Part shown: positions 17,576-24,470 of the stretch, one piece after another
Layout of the letters: each line of letters starts with the position of its first letter
How positions within the stretch are numbered: position 1 is the first letter of the stretch
Origin: Umezawaea sp042738955
Lineage (GTDB): Bacteria > Actinomycetota > Actinomycetes > Mycobacteriales > Pseudonocardiaceae
Length of the DNA stretch: 64,000 nt
Direction: 5' to 3'
Assembly: GCF_042738955.1 (NCBI RefSeq)
Contig: NZ_JBHYHC010000042.1
Coordinates: forward strand, 1 to 64,000
Position numbers and translations under genes: made by a program
Notes under the pieces: model-generated
The model's input: only the letters and a program-made list of their open reading frames with translations
Database searches by the model: none
What the model was told of the DNA's origin: nothing

Positions 17576-17659
17576 AACCACCTCGAAAGAGGAGTGCCGC
17601 ACAAGCGACTCCCGATCGACAAACCGAAGCCCAAACCGAAACCGATCCAGGCGAAGAAC

Positions 17660-18480
17660 CCGAATGCAGACCAGAGCGCCTTGGACTGGACCAGTTCGGA
17701 CCGGACTGCCTGAGGCTGGGCGAGTTGGAACCGGACCGCTTGGGGCTTGGCCGATTGGAACCGGACCGCCCAGGGCTTGGCCGATTGGAACTGGACCGCC
17801 TTGGACCAGACCGGTTGGAACTGGACCGCCTGAGACCGGATCGGTTGGAACAGGACCGCCTGGGACCGAGCTCGTTAGAACTGAACCGCCTTGGGGCGAA
17901 CCGGCTAGAGCCGAACTCTCTTGGATCGGGCCAGATGGAAACGGGCCGTCTTGGATCGGGACGGTTGGAACCGGACCGCCTTGGGTGGGGCCGGTTGGAT
18001 TCGGGCTGCCTTGGACTGGCCGGTTAGAACCGGACCGCCTGAGACCGGATCGGTTGGAACAGGACCGCCTGGGACCGAGCTCGTTAGAACTGAACCGCCT
18101 TGGGGCGAACCGACTAGAACCGAACTGCCTTGGATCGGGCCAGATGGAAACGGGCCGTCTTGGATCGGGACGGTTAGAACCGGACCGCCTGGGTCGGGCT
18201 GGTTGGATCCGGGCTGCCTTGGACCGGCCGGTTGGAAACGGGCCGCCTTGGATCAGGCCGGTCAGGACCGGACCGCCTGGGGTCGGACTGGTTGGAACCG
18301 GGCTGCCTTGGGCCGAGCCAGTTGGAAACGGCCGCCCCGAACCGGGCCGGCGCGGTCCGGACCGCCTTGGGTCCGGCCGCTCAGGATCGGGCCAGTCCAG
18401 GACCAGGCAAGTCCAGGTCCGGGCCACCCAGGACCGGACCTCCAGGACCGGACCTCCAGGACCGGGCCAGCCCGGTCCAA
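17660..18480. repeat. Degenerate tandem repeat array with 209-base higher-order duplication (R2)
   Basis: Units of about 30 bases built on CGGTTGGAACCGGACCGCCT then TGGATCGGGC fill the tract. A block starting at 17821 recurs almost unchanged at 18030, an offset of 209 bases, so a multi-unit segment was duplicated recently. Both strands are open for hundreds of bases (Gly/Pro/Thr-rich on one, Asp/Arg/Leu-rich on another). No start site, domain or signal supports a protein. Confidence 0.8.
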
Positions 18481-18497
18481 CCCACCACGCTCAAACC

Positions 18498-18839
18498 TCA
18501 GTACACCGGCCCAGTGAACTTCTCCCCAGGCCCAGCCCCCGGAGCGTCCTGCACCACGGAAGCCTCCCGGAACGCCCTCTGCACCGACTGCAACCCATCC
18601 CGCAACGGTCCGGCGTGCGGCCCCAGGTACTCCACCGACGCCGTGATCAACCCGGCCAGCGCCGTGATCAACCTCCGCGCCTCGTCCAGGTCCCTCCGCG
18701 GGCTCGTCGCCGGGTCCTCGTCGGCCAACCCCAGCCGTTCCGCGGCCGCCGACAGCAGCATCACCGCCGCCCGGCTGATCACCTCGATGCTCGGCACCTC
18801 GGACAGTTCACGCACGTCGCCTTCGGGCTCCTCGGTCAC
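18498..18839 (-). CDS. DUF1844 family protein
   Basis: GTG 18839 gives a 113-residue protein, MTEEPEGDVRELSEVPSIEV. This is followed by the DUF1844-type helix ISRAAVMLLSAAAERLGLAD and an ARRLITALAGLITASVEYLG helix, and it ends EKFTGPVY. DUF1844 proteins sit next to infC in many actinobacteria, and the gene here is divergent from infC, as expected. Function is unknown. It is a small soluble helical protein. A larger frame upstream of the GTG has no family character. Confidence 0.85.
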   Translation of the reverse strand: MTEEPEGDVRELSEVPSIEVISRAAVMLLSAAAERLGLADEDPATSPRRDLDEARRLITALAGLITASVEYLGPHAGPLRDGLQSVQRAFREASVVQDAPGAGPGEKFTGPVY

Positions 18840-18921
18840 CCCGCCATTGTCGCAAGCCCCCCGACCGGGGCGCCGATTCGGGGGTTGACAACCGCGTCTG
18901 CTAGTCTTTACGGCGCGACCA

Positions 18922-18941
18922 GCCCTCGTTCGTGCGAGGGC
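18922..18941 (+). promoter_or_regulatory. Hairpin in infC leader
   Basis: GCCCTCG and CGAGGGC form a 7-base stem with a 6-base loop at the start of the long leader before infC. A TTGACA at 18885 and TAGTCT at 18902 lie just upstream. Their 11-base spacing is too short for a standard promoter, so the promoter is not firmly placed. Confidence 0.45.
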
Positions 18942-19025
18942 GGCAAGTGGAGCCCCGCTCCCACCCGCGCAGCCGTTCAGGCGGCCGGGTTCCGGTCCCC
19001 GCGGAAGGCCACCGTGCCGTTCCGC

Positions 19026-19106
19026 CCGACGCGTTCGCGCGTCGGTTGAGGGTGATCGGTCGGAGGCGGGCCCCGCACCAGCAATGGTGTCGGGGCTCTT
19101 GTTTTT
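19026..19106 (+). promoter_or_regulatory. Attenuator-like leader of infC-rpmI-rplT
   Basis: An 8-base perfect stem with a UUCG loop (19026-19045) is followed by a terminator-like hairpin: arms GCCCCGCACCA (19070-19080) and TGGTGTCGGGGC (19085-19096), with one bulge. It ends in TCTTGTTTTT (19097-19106). This is an intrinsic terminator placed before, not after, the operon. That fits attenuation or L20/IF3-type autogenous control, as known for other infC operons. Confidence 0.72.
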
Positions 19107-19134
19107 GGCGCACAACGAGTCTCAAAGGACGTGA

Positions 19135-19755
19135 ATGACAAGTCCCTCGAACCGAGGTGCTCCCGCCAGCACCGAGCCGCGCATCAACGACCGCATTCGG
19201 GTGCCGGAGGTCCGTCTCGTCGGGCCGAACGGCGAGCAGGTCGGGATCGTTCGCATCGAGGACGCGCTCCGACTCGCCCAGGAAGCGGATCTGGACCTCG
19301 TCGAGGTCGCCGCGCAGGCTCGGCCGCCGGTCTGCAAGCTCATGGACTACGGCAAGTTCAAGTACGAGAGCGCGCAGAAGGCCCGTGAGTCACGCCGCAA
19401 CCAGCAGCTGACGGTCATCAAGGAGCAGAAGCTCCGACCGAAGATCGACCCGCACGACTACCAGACGAAGAAGGGCCACGTGGCCCGGTTCCTGTCCGGT
19501 GGTAACAAGGTCAAGGTGACCATCATGTTCCGCGGTCGCGAGCAGTCGCGTCCCGAGCTGGGTTACCGGTTGCTGCAGAAGCTGGCGGAGGACGTCGCCG
19601 AGCTGGGCTTCGTCGAGTCCAACCCGAAGCAGGACGGCCGCAACATGATCATGGTGTTGGCGCCGCACAAGACCACGAAGACGCGCCCGCTGAAGCCGGA
19701 CTACGGCGACGGCGTCGACGTAGCCGCCGAAGAGGACGCGTCAGCACAGAGCTGA
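19135..19755 (+). CDS. infC: Translation initiation factor IF-3
   Basis: ATG 19135 follows AAAGGAC. The 206-residue protein has the IF-3 N domain (RINDRIRVPEVRLVGPNGEQ, then VEVAAQARPPVCKLMDYGKF) and the C domain (KEQKLRPKIDPHDYQTKKGH, VKVTIMFRGRE). It binds the 30S subunit and checks the initiator tRNA-codon pair. A short acidic tail (DVAAEEDASAQS) follows. It heads the conserved infC-rpmI-rplT operon and is preceded by an attenuator-like leader. Unlike E. coli infC (AUU), the start is an ordinary ATG, so start-codon-based autoregulation is not expected here. Confidence 0.98.
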   Translation: MTSPSNRGAPASTEPRINDRIRVPEVRLVGPNGEQVGIVRIEDALRLAQEADLDLVEVAAQARPPVCKLMDYGKFKYESAQKARESRRNQQLTVIKEQKLRPKIDPHDYQTKKGHVARFLSGGNKVKVTIMFRGREQSRPELGYRLLQKLAEDVAELGFVESNPKQDGRNMIMVLAPHKTTKTRPLKPDYGDGVDVAAEEDASAQS

Positions 19756-19820
19756 TCTGCGGTCCGCCGCAGGAAAGCATTGCCGCCCCATCCCGGTGGC
19801 AGCACGAGACGAGGACGGAA

Positions 19821-20015
19821 ATGCCGAAGCAGAAGACTCACAAGGGGACCTCCAAGCGGATCCGGGTCACCGGCAGCGGCAAGCTGCTCCGCGAGAAGGC
19901 GGGCAAGCGCCACCTCCTGGAGAAGAAGTCGAGCAAGCTGACCCGTCGCCTCAGCGGCACGGTCGAGGTCGCGAAGAACGACGTGCCTCGCCTGAAGAGG
20001 CTGCTCGGCATCTGA
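19821..20015 (+). CDS. rpmI: Ribosomal protein bL35
   Basis: The product is 64 very basic residues, starting MPKQKTHKGTSKRIRVTGSG and containing KLLREKAGKRHLLEKKSSK, which is full length for L35. ATG 19821 lies 65 bases after infC with GAGGACGG before it. It is a structural component of the 50S subunit and co-transcribed with infC and rplT. Confidence 0.98.
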   Translation: MPKQKTHKGTSKRIRVTGSGKLLREKAGKRHLLEKKSSKLTRRLSGTVEVAKNDVPRLKRLLGI

Positions 20016-20091
20016 GCCCTGCTCCGCCCCCCTTTGCACACCGGGGCCTCGGCGCCACCCGCCGGGCCCCACGAGATCGACAGGATGAACA

Positions 20092-20484
20092 GTGGCACGC
20101 GTCAAAAGGGCCGTGAACGCCCACAAGAAGCGCCGTACCACCCTTGAGCTCGCCAGCGGCTACCGCGGCCAGCGCTCGAGGCTGTACCGCAAGGCCAAGG
20201 AGCAGGTGCTCCACTCGCTCTCCTACGCGTACCGGGACCGCCGGGCGCGCAAGGGCGACTTCCGCAAGCTGTGGATCCAGCGCATCAACGCCGCGGTCCG
20301 CGCGAACGGCATGACGTACAACCGCTTCATCCAGGGTCTGCGCCTGGCCGAGATCGAGGTCGACCGCAAGATCCTCGCCGAGCTCGCCGTGAGCGACCCG
20401 GCCGCGTTCTCCGCGATCGTCGAGCTGGCCAAGCTGGCCATGCCCGAAGACGTGAACGCGCCGCTGGCCGAGGACAAGGCCTGA
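20092..20484 (+). CDS. rplT: Ribosomal protein bL20
   Basis: GTG 20092 starts a 130-residue protein, MARVKRAVNAHKKRRTTLEL, with the L20 helices (SRLYRKAKEQVLHSLSYAYR) and WIQRINAAVRANGMTYNRF. It binds 23S rRNA early in 50S assembly and in other bacteria represses its own operon. Its stop overlaps the possible CTG start of the methyltransferase gene. A strong hairpin follows at 20503-20549. Confidence 0.98.
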   Translation: MARVKRAVNAHKKRRTTLELASGYRGQRSRLYRKAKEQVLHSLSYAYRDRRARKGDFRKLWIQRINAAVRANGMTYNRFIQGLRLAEIEVDRKILAELAVSDPAAFSAIVELAKLAMPEDVNAPLAEDKA

Positions 20485-21335
20485 GCGACCACACTCGCGC
20501 ACAACGACCCGAGGCCGCTCCGTTCACCGAACGGACACCTCGGGTCGTTGCTGCTCGGAGGCTGACCCGCCGTCCGGGCAGGGATCGCGCCGAACAGTTC
20601 CTCGCCGAGGGCGCGCAAGCCGTCCGCGAGGCCCTCGCTTGGTCCGCCGCCGGCCGGGGTCGGGTCCACGAGCTGTTCGTGACCGACACCGCCGCCGACC
20701 GCAACCCGTCGATCCTGCGCACCGCGCACGACGACGGCGTGCGGGTCACCTCGGTCACGGACAAGGCCGCCGCCGGTCTCTCGGAAACCGTGACGCCGCA
20801 AGGCATCATCGCGGTGTGCGACCCGGTCGACGTTCCGTTGGCCGACGCCCTGCGCGGTTCGCCGCGCTTGGTCGCCGTGCTGCACGGCGTCACCGATCCG
20901 GGCAACGCGGGCACGGTCGTGCGCGTCGCCGACGCGGCGGGCGCGGACGCCGTGGTCTTCGCGGGCGACACCGTCGACCCGCACAACGGCAAGTGCGTGC
21001 GCGCGTCCACCGGCAGCGTCTTCCACCTGCCGATCAGCCGCGTCCGCGACGCCGACGAGGTCTTCGAAGCCTGCCGCACGGCGGGTCTCGCGCTCGTGGC
21101 GGCCGACGGCTACGCGACGGACGACCTCGACACCGCGGACCAGCGCGGCGACCTCGGCCACCCCACGGCGTGGGTGTTCGGCAGCGAGGCGCACGGTCTG
21201 CCGGACGCCGTGGTGGCGAGCCTGGACACGTCGTTGAAGGTGCCGATCTACGGTGCCGCGGAGAGCCTCAACCTCGCGACCGCCGCCGCCGTCTGCCTCT
21301 ACGCCTCGGCGCGGGCGTTGCGGCACAAGGGTTAA
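20481..21335 (+). CDS. SpoU/TrmH-family rRNA 2'-O-methyltransferase
   Basis: The three SPOUT motifs are clear: NAGTVVRVADAAGADAVVF, WVFGSEAHGLPDAVVASL and PIYGAAESLNLATAAAV. This enzyme class methylates ribose in 23S rRNA or tRNA and is often encoded next to rplT. The 5' end is odd. The family-typical N-terminus (FTERTPRVVAARRL) is in frame, but the only upstream candidate start is CTG 20481, overlapping the rplT stop (CTGA). No ATG, GTG or TTG is in frame between it and the conserved region. An in-frame ATG at 20271 lies deep inside rplT. The CTG start is assigned by position and is uncertain. Confidence 0.88.
   Translation: MSDHTRAQRPEAAPFTERTPRVVAARRLTRRPGRDRAEQFLAEGAQAVREALAWSAAGRGRVHELFVTDTAADRNPSILRTAHDDGVRVTSVTDKAAAGLSETVTPQGIIAVCDPVDVPLADALRGSPRLVAVLHGVTDPGNAGTVVRVADAAGADAVVFAGDTVDPHNGKCVRASTGSVFHLPISRVRDADEVFEACRTAGLALVAADGYATDDLDTADQRGDLGHPTAWVFGSEAHGLPDAVVASLDTSLKVPIYGAAESLNLATAAAVCLYASARALRHKG
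20503..20549 (+). terminator. Strong hairpin after rplT, inside the methyltransferase 5' end
   Basis: AACGACCCGAGG (20503-20514) pairs perfectly with CCTCGGGTCGTT (20538-20549), and an inner TCCGTT/AACGGA pair extends the structure. It could end or attenuate the ribosomal transcript. It lies within the codons for the N-terminus of the downstream gene, so it may also control that gene's translation. Confidence 0.6.
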
Positions 21336-21661
21336 CCCGGCCAGCCGGTCCCGCCCGACGGCTTGGGCAACGCCTCGATCCGAACGCACGCCGCGCGGGC
21401 TTCGGCGTCGGCGGGACCGGTGAGCGCCTCGAGCTTCGTCAGCTCCTCGAACTCCGCGCCGGTCAGCCCCATCTCCTGGTAGTCCAGCCCGCTCGCGTCG
21501 GGCGACGTCCGGATCCGCTCCAGCCAGTACAGGAGCCGATCGGCGCACTGGGCGGCGGGATCGCGCGTCGAGACCACTGTGGACGGTGCGGCGGTCGGGG
21601 GAGCGGGCGAGCCGCACGCCGCCAGCCCGAGCAGCAGAGCCGCCGCCACCGCCCGCCGCAC
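21332..21661 (-). CDS. Small lipoprotein
   Basis: GTG 21661 starts a 109-residue protein with a lipobox: MRRAVAAALLLGLAACGSP (Cys16). The mature part is a Pro/Thr-rich linker and a short helical domain (AAQCADRLLYWLERIRTSPD, then GLTGAEFEELTKLEALTGP). I do not recognise the domain. It begins 1 base after the TPR gene stop, so it is the last gene of the HSP90-TPR operon. Its stop overlaps that of the convergent methyltransferase. Confidence 0.78.
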   Translation of the reverse strand: MRRAVAAALLLGLAACGSPAPPTAAPSTVVSTRDPAAQCADRLLYWLERIRTSPDASGLDYQEMGLTGAEFEELTKLEALTGPADAEARAACVRIEALPKPSGGTGWPG

Positions 21662-21662
21662 G

Positions 21663-24470
21663 TCAGCCCTCCAGCCGCGAGGTCAACGCCCGCACCAGCG
21701 GATCGGTGCCGCTCGGCCGGTCCAGCTCGGTCAGCGCGTCCTCCAGCACCGACACGACCTCGGCCACGACCTCGCTCGGCGTCCCGTCGTCGAGCAGCGC
21801 CGCCGCCCGCCGCGCCGCGGTCTCCGCCGCGGCCGCGTCACCGGAGCGCAGCCGGAACCGCCCGCCGCGCGCGACCAGGAACGCCTGCCAGCCCACGTCC
21901 TCCAGCTCGATCGCGGCCTGCTCGGCGAGGGCGTTCTGCTCGATCGCCAGCCCGAACTCGCCCGCGTGCGCGTGCAGGAACGCCCGGATCGCGGCGATCC
22001 GGGCGGTCACGTGCGTGCGCGCCCCGTCCTCCTCGACGTCCGGCAGCAGGTTCTCGGCGCGCACCAGCGCGGCCAGTCCCTCGGTGGATTCGGTGGCGGG
22101 CAACACGTTCGCGGCCTCGACCCACGACCCGGCGGCCTCGCCGGCTTGGTCGATCAGCTCCCAGCACTCCGCCGCTTCCGCGTAGGTGCGGGACGACTCG
22201 ACGAGCTGGTCGAGCCTGCGGCGGGCGTTGGCCAGCGCGTCCAGCGCGACCGCGCGCTGCCAGTGCTCGTCCTCGGCGATGTGCTCCAGCGCGGTCGTCA
22301 GGTGTCGCAGCGCGGCCTGGTTCTCGCCGAGCTGCGCGCACGTCTGGCCGAGCCGGAACCGCACCTGGAGCCCGAGTTCGGCCTCGGCGCGCGCGGACTG
22401 CACGAGCCGCAGCGCCTCCTCCAGGGTCTCCGCGGCCTCGACGAGCCTGCCGGTCTTGAGGTAGCCGCCGCTCAGCGAGTAGCACGCCTGCGCGGTGTGC
22501 GCCTCGCCGCCGAACTCGCGGCACGCGGCCACGGCCTCGCGCAGCTCGCCGAGGTGCGTCGCCTCCAGGCCGAGTTCCTCCACGGTGATCGCCCGCAGCC
22601 GTTGCGCCTCCGCGCGCCACCGCCCCGGATACCCGGCGGACCGGGCGACGAGGACCTCGGCGGTGCGCATCGCCGCTTCCCCCTTGCCCAGCACGGTTTC
22701 CAGCCGCAGCTTGATCCGCAGCCCGTCGAACCGCACGCTCTCCGGCACCTCGTCGGCCAGCACGGTCGTGACCGCGTCCAGCGAGAGGTCAAGGTCCTGC
22801 TTGCGGGCCAGGTGCTCCGCGCTGTCGATCCGCACCCTGGCCAGCAGTTCCGGGGCGTCGTCGAACGCCTGCGAGTACGCCTCGGCGATCAGCGCCTCGG
22901 CGGACTGGTGGTCGTGCGCGTGGTCCAGCAGTTCCGCCAGCACGAGCCGCACGAGCACGGCGGTGAACGCCGTGCCGTCGCGGTCCGCCTCGGCCAGGCA
23001 CTCCCGCGCCACGGCGGTGCTCGCGGCCAGCCCGTCCTCGGGCAGCCGCCACACCGCGAGCCGGGCCCGGTAGCGGGTGGCCAGGTCCGCCTCGCCCACC
23101 TCGTCGAGCTGGTCGACGACGTCGGCGAACCCGTCCAGCAGCTGCTCGCGCGGGATGCGGGAGGCGTTGGCGGTCAACCGCTTCGCCATCAGCTGCGCGG
23201 CGAGCGCGTCCGGCAGCAGCGCGTCCATGTCCGCGGGCAGCGACCGCAGCAGCCTGCTGCCGGTGACGAAGTCGCCCGCGTCGAACGCGGCGTTCGCCCG
23301 CACCGCCAGCTCGACCGGGTCCGCCCCGAGGTCGGCCTCCTCCGGCTCCTCCACGAGTTCCGCGGGCGTGAGCACCGGGACGGCCAGCGGCACGTGCGCG
23401 GAATCGGGGCGCAGCAACGTCTCCCGCACCCGGTCGCTCACGGCGCTGGTCCCGTTGCGCTCGTCGAACCGCTTCGCCCACGACAGCGCGGACGCCTCCA
23501 GCTCGGCCCGCAGCTCCGGCGCGGTGCTGGTGCGGGTCGTGACGCCGTCCGGTTGCGGCACCTCGAACCCGACGTGGTCCTCGACCCGGCTGAGCAGCAG
23601 CGCGGCCGACGCGGCGAAGTCCATCGCCTCGGCCGGGCTGGTGGAGCTCCGCACCCGGTGGAGTTGCCCGGAGAGCAACTCCACGCCGCGGGCGACGTGG
23701 CCCGAGGTGGCGCAGAACTCCAGGTGCGCGTTGAGGTACGTCGACAGCGGGTCGTCCTTGACCAGCCTGCACGACACCAGGTGCGCGTTGCTCGCCCGCT
23801 CGTGGTCGCCCAGCGCGACGAACGCGGGCAGCAGCGCCGTGAGGATGCCCTGCGGCTGCGTCGAGCACGTGGAGTCCTGGCGCAGCACGGGTTCCGCGAG
23901 CGCCACGGCCTCGGCGTGCCGCCCGAGCCGGGTCAGGTGCGACGCCTGGTCCTCGACGACGCACGCCTCGCAGTCGCTCATCGGACCGCGGTCGAGCGCC
24001 AGGAACCGGGTCAGGTGCTCCCGGTACGCCTCGTCGTCGCCGACGTGCAGCGCCAGGGTCGCGCGCACGCCGTGCACCGGCTGCTGCGAGAACCCGTGCT
24101 TGCGGTAGCGGTCCGCGAACTGCTCCACCACGGCGTTGAGCTGCGCGAGGCTGAACCTCGGGTCACGGCGCAGGCCGTTCGCGATCCACTTGTGGCACCA
24201 GTCGAACGTGTGCGACTCCCAGCGCCCGAAGTCCTCCGCCCCGCGCTTCTCCGCGGCGGTGCACCACGCGAACGGTGCGAGCATCAGGTCGTAGCGGCCG
24301 AGGTCGTAGCAGGAGCGGATCAGCGCCACCCGGCACGACACGGCCAACTGCTGGTGGTCCGCCGCGTCCGCGGCCCGCGCCGCGCGTTCGAGCGCCTCGT
24401 GGCGCGGCATGCCCGGCGGCAGGTGGTAGGCCTCGGTGAACTGCTCCTCGGCGGCGAGCTTGTCGGTCAA
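21663..24470 (-). CDS. Large TPR-repeat protein partnered with HSP90-like protein
   Basis: TTG 24470 overlaps the TGA of the upstream HSP90-like gene (TTGA), with GGGGGACC before it. The product has 935 residues and is almost entirely helical. It starts MTDKLAAEEQFTEAYHLPPG. TPR-like units are clear in the C-terminal half (KTGRLVEAAETLEEALRLV, GENQAALRHLTTALEHIAED, DQAGEAAGSWVEAANVL). No ATPase or enzyme motif is visible. TPR domains are classical Hsp90 partners in eukaryotes, and the overlap implies balanced production, so it is likely an adaptor or client-selecting partner. Function is inferred only. Confidence 0.8.
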   Translation of the reverse strand: MTDKLAAEEQFTEAYHLPPGMPRHEALERAARAADAADHQQLAVSCRVALIRSCYDLGRYDLMLAPFAWCTAAEKRGAEDFGRWESHTFDWCHKWIANGLRRDPRFSLAQLNAVVEQFADRYRKHGFSQQPVHGVRATLALHVGDDEAYREHLTRFLALDRGPMSDCEACVVEDQASHLTRLGRHAEAVALAEPVLRQDSTCSTQPQGILTALLPAFVALGDHERASNAHLVSCRLVKDDPLSTYLNAHLEFCATSGHVARGVELLSGQLHRVRSSTSPAEAMDFAASAALLLSRVEDHVGFEVPQPDGVTTRTSTAPELRAELEASALSWAKRFDERNGTSAVSDRVRETLLRPDSAHVPLAVPVLTPAELVEEPEEADLGADPVELAVRANAAFDAGDFVTGSRLLRSLPADMDALLPDALAAQLMAKRLTANASRIPREQLLDGFADVVDQLDEVGEADLATRYRARLAVWRLPEDGLAASTAVARECLAEADRDGTAFTAVLVRLVLAELLDHAHDHQSAEALIAEAYSQAFDDAPELLARVRIDSAEHLARKQDLDLSLDAVTTVLADEVPESVRFDGLRIKLRLETVLGKGEAAMRTAEVLVARSAGYPGRWRAEAQRLRAITVEELGLEATHLGELREAVAACREFGGEAHTAQACYSLSGGYLKTGRLVEAAETLEEALRLVQSARAEAELGLQVRFRLGQTCAQLGENQAALRHLTTALEHIAEDEHWQRAVALDALANARRRLDQLVESSRTYAEAAECWELIDQAGEAAGSWVEAANVLPATESTEGLAALVRAENLLPDVEEDGARTHVTARIAAIRAFLHAHAGEFGLAIEQNALAEQAAIELEDVGWQAFLVARGGRFRLRSGDAAAAETAARRAAALLDDGTPSEVVAEVVSVLEDALTELDRPSGTDPLVRALTSRLEG

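Noticed and set aside
17041..18480. CRISPR array
   Set aside because: Units are contiguous and diverged, with no constant repeat separated by unique spacers and no cas genes.
17193..19049. Long frame across array R2 that resembles a Gly/Pro-rich collagen-like protein
   Set aside because: Both strands are open there, there is no ribosome site or export signal, and the repeat unit length (30 bases) explains the periodic peptide.
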